Source: Rhizobiaceae bacterium
GTDB taxonomy: Bacteria; Pseudomonadota; Alphaproteobacteria; Rhizobiales; Rhizobiaceae
NCBI GenBank assembly: GCA_028281105.1
Contig: JANQKQ010000042.1
Location: 124,001-188,000 of the forward strand
Reading direction: 5' to 3'
DNA: 64,000 nucleotides
Made by a program: the position numbers and the translations under genes. Position 1 is the stretch's first letter. Every line of letters starts with the position of its first letter. The notes beneath the pieces were generated by a model, which saw only the letters and a program-made list of their open reading frames with translations, made no database searches and was not told the origin of the DNA. Of this stretch, positions 1-7,665 are shown one piece after another.

Positions 1-2
1 GG

Positions 3-95
3 AAGCGAAGGCTATGGGATGTCGAACCACCCCGCACTACCTACTTTGAGGCGGTGGCGCTGGCGCTCGCATTAATCGACAAACCGGAAGGCTAA
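3..95 (+). CDS. 3' end of an unidentified gene, cut by window edge
   Basis: Frame 3 is open from the window edge to a TAA at 93-95 and encodes about 30 residues ending in a hydrophobic helix-like stretch (FEAVALALALIDKPEG). The composition looks like real protein, and the other two frames look worse. Only the C-terminus is present, so the family cannot be named. It lies upstream of radC in the same orientation, in a mobile-element context. Confidence 0.45.
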   Translation, partial: KRRLWDVEPPRTTYFEAVALALALIDKPEG

Positions 96-356
96 ATCAG
101 CAGGAAGCCTGCTTTTCGGAGCCGCTGTAAGTGGGCGATCAAGCCGGTACTGGCCGGAAGTGGCACCGCTGGGCCGGAGCGAAGCGGCGGACGGCAAAGC
201 CGTTGTCACGACTGGGCAGGCCGGTTAGCCCTCAAACCGCAGCGGCCTCAAGGCAGGTTCCCCGGCTCTGCTTATTGGTGAGCTAAAGATAACCAATCCC
301 GGCGTACGCGCCGGGATTTCTGCTCCAAGGGAAGCCATCATGGTACAATTATCCCC
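96..356 (+). promoter_or_regulatory. Structured leader upstream of radC
   Basis: This gene-free stretch is rich in inverted repeats. A small hairpin (ACGGC-AAA-GCCGT) lies near 190-205. A perfect 10-bp stem at 295-304/309-318 closes on a TACG tetraloop, 38 bases before the radC start. No U-tract follows, so it does not look like a simple terminator. A structured RNA upstream of radC genes of mobile elements has been described, but I cannot run a covariance model and treat the match as inference. Confidence 0.45.
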
Positions 357-872
357 ATGCCAAAAAAGCACGGCTATCTGCTCGAACTCCAGGTCAGTTT
401 CAAGGAGAGCGAGTACCAGAACATATTGCGTGAGCAGGTGCGCGAACCGGAACAGCTATATCGGGTGTTCAAGTCGCTCGAAGACGAAACCCAGGAAAAG
501 CTCATCGGCGTTTATGTCAGCCGCCAGCTCGACGATCCCTTCTATCGTCTTTTGAGCCTCGGCAGCGACAACGCGGCACTCTGCGACTACCGCTACCTAT
601 TCCAGCTGGCTTACCTGACCCAGGCTCACGCCTTTGCCCTGATCCACAATCATCCCAGCGGTGATCCCAGTCCGTCTGATGCGGATAAGAGCGTCATGAA
701 GGAAATCCAGGATCAATGCGACGTTCTGGGTTTCCAGTTCCTCGATTTCATGATCATTGGTCGCGACGGGTATTGGAGCCTCTACGAAGACCTGGGCAAG
801 CTCTACCAGATAGCCGAGGCTTTCCGAGAGCATCATAGTGGCGAAAACAATGAACAAAGCGGAGTGGTGTAG
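357..872 (+). CDS. radC: RadC-like JAB/MPN-domain protein
   Basis: The 171-residue protein carries the RadC/JAB metal-binding signature HNHPSGDPSPSDAD (about residues 97-110), with two His and an Asp for the metal site. The N-terminal UPF0758 helix-hairpin-helix part of chromosomal RadC is absent. This short form is typical of plasmids, prophages and ICEs. The function is unproven; despite the name, a DNA-repair role is doubtful. It sits behind a structured leader. The start at 357 is preferred because the overlapping frame from 340 has no protein-like composition. Confidence 0.85.
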   Translation: MPKKHGYLLELQVSFKESEYQNILREQVREPEQLYRVFKSLEDETQEKLIGVYVSRQLDDPFYRLLSLGSDNAALCDYRYLFQLAYLTQAHAFALIHNHPSGDPSPSDADKSVMKEIQDQCDVLGFQFLDFMIIGRDGYWSLYEDLGKLYQIAEAFREHHSGENNEQSGVV

Positions 873-920
873 CCGGGGCTGATAGACAGGCAGCGAGCGT
901 CAACGTCGCCCCGCACCATC

Positions 921-1715
921 CTAAGTGACGACTTTCAGTTTTAGATTGGGAATGCCCCAGTGGTGCTTAAAGGCACCCGAGCGGATGAGCGCATCATAGG
1001 CTGCGTATTTCAGCGCGGTGCTGGAGCGGCGTGATGTCCGACGACCCGACGGACTGGTGCGCTCGCACTCCAAGGCCCAGAAGCGATAGCGTTTCTCCCC
1101 ATCGATCAGATACTCGATGCCGTAGAGACCATCGGGGATGATGTGAGTGTCGAAGCGGGAGCGGATGTCGGGAAAGTCTCGACTCGGCTTGATGGTCACA
1201 GGCACCCTCAGAGGATTGGCAGCTTGCTGCGTGTGCTCCGGCGCACGGGCCAGTATCTCGTCAACCGACACGAAACGCTGGTCCGGCTCCGCCAGCGTTT
1301 CCAACTCAACGGACGCCAAGGCGTCGACTATCATCATGGCATGCGGAAACTGAGTGCAATGACCGGATCGCCGAGACAGCGTGGTTGCGCGGGGCGGCAG
1401 TTCGCCTCGGCCTCGCAGGTGCTCGATGCCAGTTTTGGAGATTTCGTAGATAAGCGGTGTGCAACGCGCGTCAAAACGATCCCACTGCCGAGCCGGTCGA
1501 TTGATCAGGCCGGCTTCGTGGAACAAGTTACCCAGGCGCTCTACGAAGCGTTTCTTGGAATGCGGTTGCAGGAATGCCACCAGTTGAGGCTGGCGCAGGT
1601 ATCGATACCGGTAGAGTTGGCGGAGGATTTCTGTGTCGCGGTCAGTGAGCACGATCCGCTTGCCGGTTCGAGTACGGGTAAAGCGTGAGCGGCGGCCGAG
1701 AGCGTCTGTTGGCAT
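921..1715 (-). CDS. Replication-relaxation family protein
   Basis: The 264-residue protein has an N-terminal winged-helix part (LTDRDTEILRQLYRYRYLRQPQLVAFL, residues 23-49) and a C-terminal alpha/beta part with a conserved-looking core (IPDGLYGIEY..RYRFWALECER). This layout matches the Replic_Relax family of plasmid and ICE proteins proposed to act at replication or transfer origins. It is transcribed toward radC. A relaxase-like role is inferred from family membership; no catalytic Tyr/His triad is obvious to me. Confidence 0.75.
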   Translation of the reverse strand: MPTDALGRRSRFTRTRTGKRIVLTDRDTEILRQLYRYRYLRQPQLVAFLQPHSKKRFVERLGNLFHEAGLINRPARQWDRFDARCTPLIYEISKTGIEHLRGRGELPPRATTLSRRSGHCTQFPHAMMIVDALASVELETLAEPDQRFVSVDEILARAPEHTQQAANPLRVPVTIKPSRDFPDIRSRFDTHIIPDGLYGIEYLIDGEKRYRFWALECERTSPSGRRTSRRSSTALKYAAYDALIRSGAFKHHWGIPNLKLKVVT

Positions 1716-1963
1716 GAAGCCGACCTAGCGGCAATCAGCCCAACCGTCACCGGTTGCTATGAGCCGTTTTGCGGCGAAGTGTAATTCAATGGTCGCCGGT
1801 GAGTAGTTGAAATAATTGCCGAATATGGAGTGATGAAACAAAACGTGATGTGTGCTCCTGGTGCTCCAAAAGCCGCCACGGGCGTCCACTGACATCCATG
1901 TGGTCACGTTTACCTGCTCTCATAGATGCATAGTTTGCGTGTTCTCTTGCAACGGAGAACACG

Positions 1964-2494
1964 ATGAAAAAATACAACATCATCTACGCCGATCCGCCGT
2001 GGTACCACAGCTCGTTTCCTTCCACATCCAACAAGAACGCCTATCCGCTGATGCGAACACCAGATATCTGCGCGCTACCCGTTGCCGACATCGCGCGCGC
2101 CAATGCTCTGCTGTTCCTTTGGACGACCATGCAGCGTTTGCCCGACGCGTTTCAGGTCATTGAGGCATGGGGCTTCCGTTATGTGAGCAACGGCTTTACT
2201 TGGGTGAAAACCCATCAAAAATCCGGGCGTTTCTGTTTGGGAATGGGTTACTGGACTCGGCAAAATGTGGAATTATGCTTGGTCGCCACAAGAGGTAGGC
2301 CATACCGTCGGGACAACACGGTATCTTCGCTGGTTACCGCGCCGCGCCAGCGTCATTCACAGAAGCCCGATGAAGTTCGCCGTCTCATTGTTCGGGCCGT
2401 CGGCGATCTCCCTCGAATCGAACTATTCGCTCGGACCAAAACACCCGGCTGGGATATCTGGGGCAACGAGCTTAAGAACGATGTTGAACTTTAG
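1964..2494 (+). CDS. MT-A70 family adenine-N6 DNA methyltransferase
   Basis: A compact 176-residue protein with the catalytic motif DPPW at residues 11-14 (YADPPWYH) and the MT-A70 pattern after it (LFLWTT, WGF.YV..GFTWVK, GYWTRQNVELCLVATRG). It lacks a separate target-recognition domain. This is the size of phage and ICE orphan N6-adenine methyltransferases that protect element DNA. A GGAG-like ribosome-binding site (GGAGA) precedes the ATG. No cognate endonuclease is adjacent. The next genes belong to a cytosine-type system. Confidence 0.88.
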   Translation: MKKYNIIYADPPWYHSSFPSTSNKNAYPLMRTPDICALPVADIARANALLFLWTTMQRLPDAFQVIEAWGFRYVSNGFTWVKTHQKSGRFCLGMGYWTRQNVELCLVATRGRPYRRDNTVSSLVTAPRQRHSQKPDEVRRLIVRAVGDLPRIELFARTKTPGWDIWGNELKNDVEL

Positions 2495-2605
2495 TCGCGG
2501 AAACGGTTGGAGCCGCCAGATTGGGAGGGAATCGGTGTGCTGATACCTGACGCCTTCGCCTATCGTTTCCGTAAGGCCTGAGCCACGGCTGCACGAATCG
2601 GTTCA

Positions 2606-3019
2606 CTATCCAAGAAAGGTCCGCACTCTCCCCATCAATGCGCCAATGGCTTTGCTGCCCGTCTCACACTCCCAGACGACCATTATGTCCCACCCCATTT
2701 TGGCAAGTCTCGCTTGTGCCCTCACATCGCGCGAAACGTTCGCCGCAAATTTCTCCACCCAGAACTCCCGACGTGTCTTCGGGGTGGTTGAATTCGCGCA
2801 GCCTGGGTGTCTGTGCCAGAAGCAGCCATGGACGAAGATGACTTTCTTCGACCCGGGAAAAACCAGATCGGGCGTGCCGGGCAGATCTTTTCTATGAAGC
2901 TGGTATCGATAGCCTTCAGCATGTAGCGCGCGCCGCAATGTCATCTCCGGTCTGGTATCCGCGCGGCGGACGGACCTCATGATCCGGCTTCTTTGGTCGC
3001 CTGTTTCGGTTTGCTGCAT
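2606..3019 (-). CDS. vsr: Very short patch repair endonuclease (Vsr)
   Basis: This 137-residue protein matches Vsr from end to end: RSRIMRSVRRADTRPE at the N-terminus, the catalytic core GTPDLVFPGSKKVIFVHGCFWHRHPGC (two stretches, about residues 48-74) and the WDIMVVWECE tail. Vsr nicks at T:G mismatches created by deamination of 5-methylcytosine, so it normally accompanies a Dcm-type methyltransferase. A suitable m5C methyltransferase lies 4.6 kb away (7666-8910), with four unusual genes between. It is divergent from the 3151 gene and shares its promoter region. Confidence 0.93.
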   Translation of the reverse strand: MQQTETGDQRSRIMRSVRRADTRPEMTLRRALHAEGYRYQLHRKDLPGTPDLVFPGSKKVIFVHGCFWHRHPGCANSTTPKTRREFWVEKFAANVSRDVRAQARLAKMGWDIMVVWECETGSKAIGALMGRVRTFLG

Positions 3020-3100
3020 GCCGCCAGAAGCTTAGTCGATTAGAACGCAATGTCGAAGAAACAGCCCCAAAAATTGTCAGCCCGGTGTCGCTGGGATGAA

Positions 3101-3150
3101 CTCGATAATTTCCTATAGACAACCTCGATAAAAATCTATATACTCCGATA
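3101..3150 (+). promoter_or_regulatory. Promoter with 23-bp-spaced direct repeats; candidate leaderless start
   Basis: Two 20-bp copies starting CTCGATAA (3101-3120 and 3124-3143) match at 15 of 20 positions, and a partial third copy runs into the start codon. A -35-like TAGACA (3116-3121), a 17-bp spacer and a -10-like TATACT (3139-3144) would place the transcript start at about 3151, the ATG itself. No Shine-Dalgarno sequence precedes the ATG. The repeats overlap both promoter boxes and could bind a regulator. Promoter and operator roles are inferred. Confidence 0.5.
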
Positions 3151-3879
3151 ATGATGAAGAGCAATGCAGAAAGGCTGAGGGCAAAAGAGGCGGCGTTGGA
3201 ACGCCGGCTGAGCGAGATTCGAAAACGCCGGATCGCCGCCGAAAACCAGGAACAGAAGTCCCGCGCACCCCGACGTCCGGTGCGCGAATTCGTTCTTGAT
3301 CTGCTGATGGACGCGGGATTCCCGATGAATTCGCTTCTAGTTGCGTCGATCATTGACCCGCTGCTTGGAAAGAAGATCACGTCCAGCCGTTTCGGAACCC
3401 TTTCAAACGATGAGGAAAAGAGCTTCGCGAACGGACGCCCCCGGCCAGTTTATCTCTGCCATCTTCTCAATGCCGATGATGGCGCTCCGATCAAAAGATA
3501 TTGGGCTCGTTCAGACTGGCCACTGGAGGATCGCATATACGGCCCGAACTCGAGTCGAGTGTTGTTCTTGAAGGGCACCCAATGGGCCATTGAGCTCGCA
3601 AGATCGCGCGAAGACGCCGCAGATCCTGACCGTCTGCAATATGTCGCAGCCGATCAGGCACGGAGCGCCGGCTTGAAAGTCACCCGCGGCGAATTCCCAT
3701 ACGAAGAATGGCTCGCCACCATTCGCTTGAACATCGACCGCATCGAGGCACCAGACCTAGAAGACAGGCGCGAAGCCGCCGAAACGCTAAGCGCGAGTCC
3801 TCAGCGAGCGCTATTGTTCGGCGTGCGCCGGGGTCTCGTCTCGATTCCGGGCACCAATGCGCGTTATCGGAGCGCCTGA
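3151..3879 (+). CDS. Uncharacterised protein, first gene of nuclease-helicase operon
   Basis: I do not recognise this 242-residue protein. Residues 5-35 form a strongly charged helix likely to be a coiled coil (ERLRAKEAALERRLSEIRKRR). Residues 43-100 (VREFVLDLLMDAGFPMNSLLVASIIDP) look like a helical, winged-helix-type fold. A basic C-terminus follows. The stop is 2 bases from the next ATG, so it is almost certainly made with the nuclease. DNA binding, or regulation of the shared promoter, is a reasonable guess only. It probably starts on a leaderless mRNA. Confidence 0.75.
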   Translation: MMKSNAERLRAKEAALERRLSEIRKRRIAAENQEQKSRAPRRPVREFVLDLLMDAGFPMNSLLVASIIDPLLGKKITSSRFGTLSNDEEKSFANGRPRPVYLCHLLNADDGAPIKRYWARSDWPLEDRIYGPNSSRVLFLKGTQWAIELARSREDAADPDRLQYVAADQARSAGLKVTRGEFPYEEWLATIRLNIDRIEAPDLEDRREAAETLSASPQRALLFGVRRGLVSIPGTNARYRSA

Positions 3880-3881
3880 TT

Positions 3882-4928
3882 ATGAGTAGCTCCGGAGCAG
3901 CGGCGCTCTCTCGGCTCGCCCAGAACCCCACATGTGAAATTCTAGGCGCCATGGTAATGCGAGGCGGTTCTGAGACCGCATTCTACCGCGACGTCACGGG
4001 CCGTGCATACGACCGGGAATTCGGTGAACGACAATCCTCAAGACGTCGCAGCGCCCAGTTCGAGCAGAACGCCTACGCCGGCGACGCACTAGCACTAAGA
4101 GAGGTTCTGGCGAATTTCATCAAGCTTCCCGTCAATGAGATCCGGGTGGAAAACCTTATGGATCACTATCCGGGCACCAAAGAAGATGCGCGGATCACCC
4201 GGCTTTCGGCCACGAGGAAAATTCTATCAAAGGGAGTGGACGGAGGTGGACCGCACCTCGTCATCCAACCACAGTTGCTAGTACCCACGAAGCCGGGCCA
4301 GCGCCCGTACTTCTTCGTTTCCCCAGATATCATGGTCTTCGATTCGGGCGTCGGCACCTACATTGCCGGTGACTTGAAATCGTTCGTGGTCCGGGAAAAC
4401 GAGATCGCAGCCGGCGACCTCGAACGCGTCCGTCTGCAGCTCGCCGCCCAAAACCTCGGATTGCGCCACGAATACGCCGCGGTGAAGAAAGACGTCGACC
4501 TTCCAGCCAAAGGGCTTTTGATCTTCTCGCGACCAAACGGCCTTCGTCCGCATGCGCCAAGAATTGAAAGCATTGGTGGCGCTTTGGAAGCGATACGCAT
4601 CGGGATTGATGCCTATCTTGAGCATCGCGATCGGATTGAGGCGTTGGGAGGACGCCGTACACCACATGTGGTCGTCGACGAACTCGAACCGCACTTCCAG
4701 GAATCCTGCCTGTCGACATGTGTAATGGCGCAGTTCTGCCGGGCGCGGTCTGTCGATGCCGCGATCGATCTGGGAGATGACGCGGCCGCGATCCTCGGCG
4801 ATCTAGCCCTTTCCCGCATTGAAGCCCTGCGATCGGGTGAAGCGACGCCACGGGACGAGCGAGAGCGTGTCATGGTTGACCACCTTCGACGGATCGCTGC
4901 CCAAGCTAACAGCACGAGGGCGGCATGA
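3882..4928 (+). CDS. Cas4/Dna2-like Fe-S PD-(D/E)XK nuclease
   Basis: Start 3882 is chosen because the longer frame from 3708 overlaps the upstream gene for 58 residues. In the resulting 348-residue protein I see one N-terminal Cys (C18) and a RecB-type catalytic core with D149 (SPDIMVFD) and D164-L-K166 (AGDLKS). A helix with Gln near 186-190 follows, then the C-terminal cluster C276-x3-C280-x5-C286. One Cys before and three after the nuclease core is the Fe-S arrangement of Cas4, AddB and Dna2. It likely resects or cleaves DNA with the helicase encoded two genes downstream. The family call comes from motifs, not from a search. Confidence 0.72.
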   Translation: MSSSGAAALSRLAQNPTCEILGAMVMRGGSETAFYRDVTGRAYDREFGERQSSRRRSAQFEQNAYAGDALALREVLANFIKLPVNEIRVENLMDHYPGTKEDARITRLSATRKILSKGVDGGGPHLVIQPQLLVPTKPGQRPYFFVSPDIMVFDSGVGTYIAGDLKSFVVRENEIAAGDLERVRLQLAAQNLGLRHEYAAVKKDVDLPAKGLLIFSRPNGLRPHAPRIESIGGALEAIRIGIDAYLEHRDRIEALGGRRTPHVVVDELEPHFQESCLSTCVMAQFCRARSVDAAIDLGDDAAAILGDLALSRIEALRSGEATPRDERERVMVDHLRRIAAQANSTRAA

Positions 4929-6328
4929 GCGGTATCGTCGACGTTCTCACCCGAATAACAGCGCGTAGCGAAGGCCGCGCGATTCCTATCCGTGGTGGAT
5001 CGTCCTTCGCCCCTGATCCCGAAGAAGTCATCGGAATCGCGACGATCAAAATCGTAACTGAGGAACAGATACAGGCTATCGCTTACGGCCGCTTGGATAA
5101 TGAGCCAACCCTCCTGGTACGAATGAATCCGATAAGCCGGGACATCACCGACCTAGCACCGTTCGCCGATTTTGTTGGCGAGTGGGCCACGCGGGTGGAA
5201 CACAATCGCGGGTTCGGTCGGATCTGGGTGCCCCACCGCGACACGATCGACGCGCTTGACATTCTTGGTCACCGCTATATGCGCAACGAGAATGCGCCAG
5301 AAAGCGTCCGCAGAATGGGGCAGATTTGTCGCATCGCGGCTCATGAAGCTAAATTTCCCGACCAGCAATTCGTCGCTGACGCCCGTGCCCTCCTGACGAC
5401 CCATACGACAACTGGCCTCTGTCCAGCAGAGGAGGGTCATCTCGGTGCCCTTCTCGTATGGTTCGATCCGTCGATCAAGGACAAGCTACAGGCGAGTCGC
5501 GCCGAAATCAGGACGCCGGCGAGCGGCGTTCTTATCAACGCCCCTGATCAGCCCGACGACGAGGCCGCCGAACGGTGCCGGCATGCCATTAAGAACGGCT
5601 CGGTGGTGGAACGGGAAAGCGCCGAAGAAGAGCTCACGGAGATTCTGACGCGAGCTGTTACGCGCGAGTGGGAGCTGATGGTGGCGGCTCGCCAGGCTTT
5701 CATCTCTCTTGCCTTGCCGACGAGCGGATTGGCCGATCTCGTCAAACGCAGCAACGTACGCGTCGCCAGGTCACTGGAGAACGGTTTCTTCGAGACGCGC
5801 GCGCCAGAAAGAATCGCCCTGGAATTAGAAGACATGAACGCTGGCGATGCGCTCGCCGAGGTGGCGACGCTTGAAACCGATCCTCTCTACCGCGTTCAAG
5901 CTATTCACGAAGGACGGGTAATCGGGGGAACCGTAAAGGGCGTCGACCAACCAACTGCCGGTCGACGGCCCTGTCATATCACTGTCACGTCGGATCAAGA
6001 AGTCATGCGGCTTCGTGCGGGCGACAAAATCCAGTGTGCCGGAAGCAACGTGACTGGTGTGGTTCGCGCCATCGGACACGTGGAGACAGGCGGATTCTCG
6101 CTCGACGTCGAGATCAGTAATGGCTTCCGGTCATACAATATTCTTTCGATTGGCACGCCGGTGTTCCTAATCAAGTCCGCCTACGCGAACATCAGAACGC
6201 GCATTTTCAACGAAGTGAGGGATCGCGAGCCCTGGACCTTTTATGCCGACCGCGCCCCAGCCGTTCCATCTACGGCGCCGAGTCCTGCTTCGCCACTAGA
6301 AATAGCTGCAGGGAGGCGTAGGGCATGA
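4925..6328 (+). CDS. Uncharacterised protein with beta-rich C-terminus, third gene of nuclease-helicase operon
   Basis: The 467-residue protein overlaps both neighbours by ATGA, implying translational coupling. I cannot name its family. The middle is helical (about 200-300). Residues 305-430 are a run of short beta strands and glycines (VIGGTVKGV, ITVTSDQEV, RAGDKIQCAG, GVVRAIGHV, GFSLDVEIS). This pattern is like the beta-barrel/stalk insertion of UPF1- and Dna2-type helicases, which the small helicase downstream seems to lack. A scaffold joining nuclease and helicase is therefore inferred. Confidence 0.75.
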   Translation: MSGIVDVLTRITARSEGRAIPIRGGSSFAPDPEEVIGIATIKIVTEEQIQAIAYGRLDNEPTLLVRMNPISRDITDLAPFADFVGEWATRVEHNRGFGRIWVPHRDTIDALDILGHRYMRNENAPESVRRMGQICRIAAHEAKFPDQQFVADARALLTTHTTTGLCPAEEGHLGALLVWFDPSIKDKLQASRAEIRTPASGVLINAPDQPDDEAAERCRHAIKNGSVVERESAEEELTEILTRAVTREWELMVAARQAFISLALPTSGLADLVKRSNVRVARSLENGFFETRAPERIALELEDMNAGDALAEVATLETDPLYRVQAIHEGRVIGGTVKGVDQPTAGRRPCHITVTSDQEVMRLRAGDKIQCAGSNVTGVVRAIGHVETGGFSLDVEISNGFRSYNILSIGTPVFLIKSAYANIRTRIFNEVRDREPWTFYADRAPAVPSTAPSPASPLEIAAGRRRA

Positions 6329-7665
6329 ACCGCAATCTCGCCTCTTTGCAAAGTGAAGCCGATTTGGTCGTGAATGCCGCCATCACCGCGGCGATTCACG
6401 GTACCGATCCGATGGTGATCGTTAAGTCGCCGCCAGGCGCTGGCAAGACCTTCCTCGCCGAATGCGCCTGTGCAGTAGCGGCCAGCGATCCGCGCATGAA
6501 GGTCGCAATCGTCACACCGAACGTAGCACAGGCCTATGACATCGCACGCAGGCTGACCGCCTATGACATGCCACGCCTGGTCGCCATGCATGCGCAACAT
6601 CGGCAATTGCCCCCCGATCTCGTCGGCCGCGTCGTCGAGCAGAAGGGCTGGAATCCTGCCGCCAATGCGGGCCCCGGAATTCTCGTAGGCAATGTGCATG
6701 TCCTCGCTCAACACCTTCCCAGTCTGAACACGCACGAATTTGACCTCCTGATCATTGACGAAGCTTACCAACTGGATGCGTCGAACCTGATGACTGTCTG
6801 TGATTTGGCCCCGAGAACCCTGATGGTGGGCGATCCGGGCCAGTTGCCCCCGGTGCAGCCCGTGGACACAGCCAATCTTGAGGCAGCCGAACACAAGATG
6901 CACTGGTCGGCGCCCGACTATGTACTCGATCGATTCCCCCGAACACCGGTCTACGAACTACCTGTCACGCGCCGATTGAGCGCAGATACGACTGCCTTCG
7001 TCCAACCTGCTTTCTACCCAGACCTTCACTTCGATTCGGTCGTGCCGGAGCGAAATCGGAAGCTGGACTTCGCCGTGGGCGGACTCGTTCCCGTCATCGA
7101 CGACGCCCTCGACTCGGTGGCCTCTGGGGCGAGTATAGTGGCGATCACCCTCCCGGGCGCGCCGCCGCCGCACGTCGAAGTCGATCACGAACTCGCAGAC
7201 GTCTGCTCGCGAATCGTCGAACGGTTTCTACTTCGTCAGGCCACATGGCGCGACGCGAGATGTCTCGGCGAGGATGACATCGGCTGCATTGATCCAAATG
7301 TCCTAAACGGCGCTACCATCTCGCGCCGGCTACGGGAACGAGGCCTGTCCAGCGTCGTAGTCGACACTGTTGAAAAGTGGCAGGGGCTCGAACGTCCGTT
7401 GATGGTGGTCAGGCACCCACTGTCGACCGTGGGCAGGCCAATGCCCTTCGACCTGCAAAAGGGTCGCTGGTGCGTCGCTCTCTCGCGCCATCAACTCGGA
7501 TGCGTCGTCGTTGGGCGTGCATCCGTCGAGGCCACGATCGCCAGCTATCTGCATCGCAGCGACACAGCGGCCGCCGGTGCTGAGGATACGGTCTGGCAGG
7601 GCTTCGTCGCCCATCGGCACATCTGGAGCGAACTCAAACGACATGGCCGTATCTTCGCGCTTTGA
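6325..7665 (+). CDS. SF1 helicase, UPF1/Dna2-like
   Basis: All SF1 hallmarks are visible in 446 residues: Walker A SPPGAGKT (35-42), motif Ia VAIVTPN, Walker B DEAY (145-148), motif III GDPGQLPPV (169-177), motif V VDTVEKWQG (346-354) and motif VI CVALSRHQLGCVVVG (383-397). The protein is short, with no room for the accessory 1B/1C domains of full UPF1-like enzymes. It closes the operon, overlapping the upstream gene by ATGA. It probably unwinds DNA for the Fe-S nuclease. Its stop codon abuts that of the convergent methyltransferase gene. Confidence 0.88.
   Translation: MNRNLASLQSEADLVVNAAITAAIHGTDPMVIVKSPPGAGKTFLAECACAVAASDPRMKVAIVTPNVAQAYDIARRLTAYDMPRLVAMHAQHRQLPPDLVGRVVEQKGWNPAANAGPGILVGNVHVLAQHLPSLNTHEFDLLIIDEAYQLDASNLMTVCDLAPRTLMVGDPGQLPPVQPVDTANLEAAEHKMHWSAPDYVLDRFPRTPVYELPVTRRLSADTTAFVQPAFYPDLHFDSVVPERNRKLDFAVGGLVPVIDDALDSVASGASIVAITLPGAPPPHVEVDHELADVCSRIVERFLLRQATWRDARCLGEDDIGCIDPNVLNGATISRRLRERGLSSVVVDTVEKWQGLERPLMVVRHPLSTVGRPMPFDLQKGRWCVALSRHQLGCVVVGRASVEATIASYLHRSDTAAAGAEDTVWQGFVAHRHIWSELKRHGRIFAL

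Noticed and set aside
3101-3150. CRISPR-like repeats
   Set aside because: There are only two to three short, imperfect copies without spacers of constant unique sequence; they overlap promoter boxes and fit an operator better. No cas gene set is present despite the Cas4-like nuclease.
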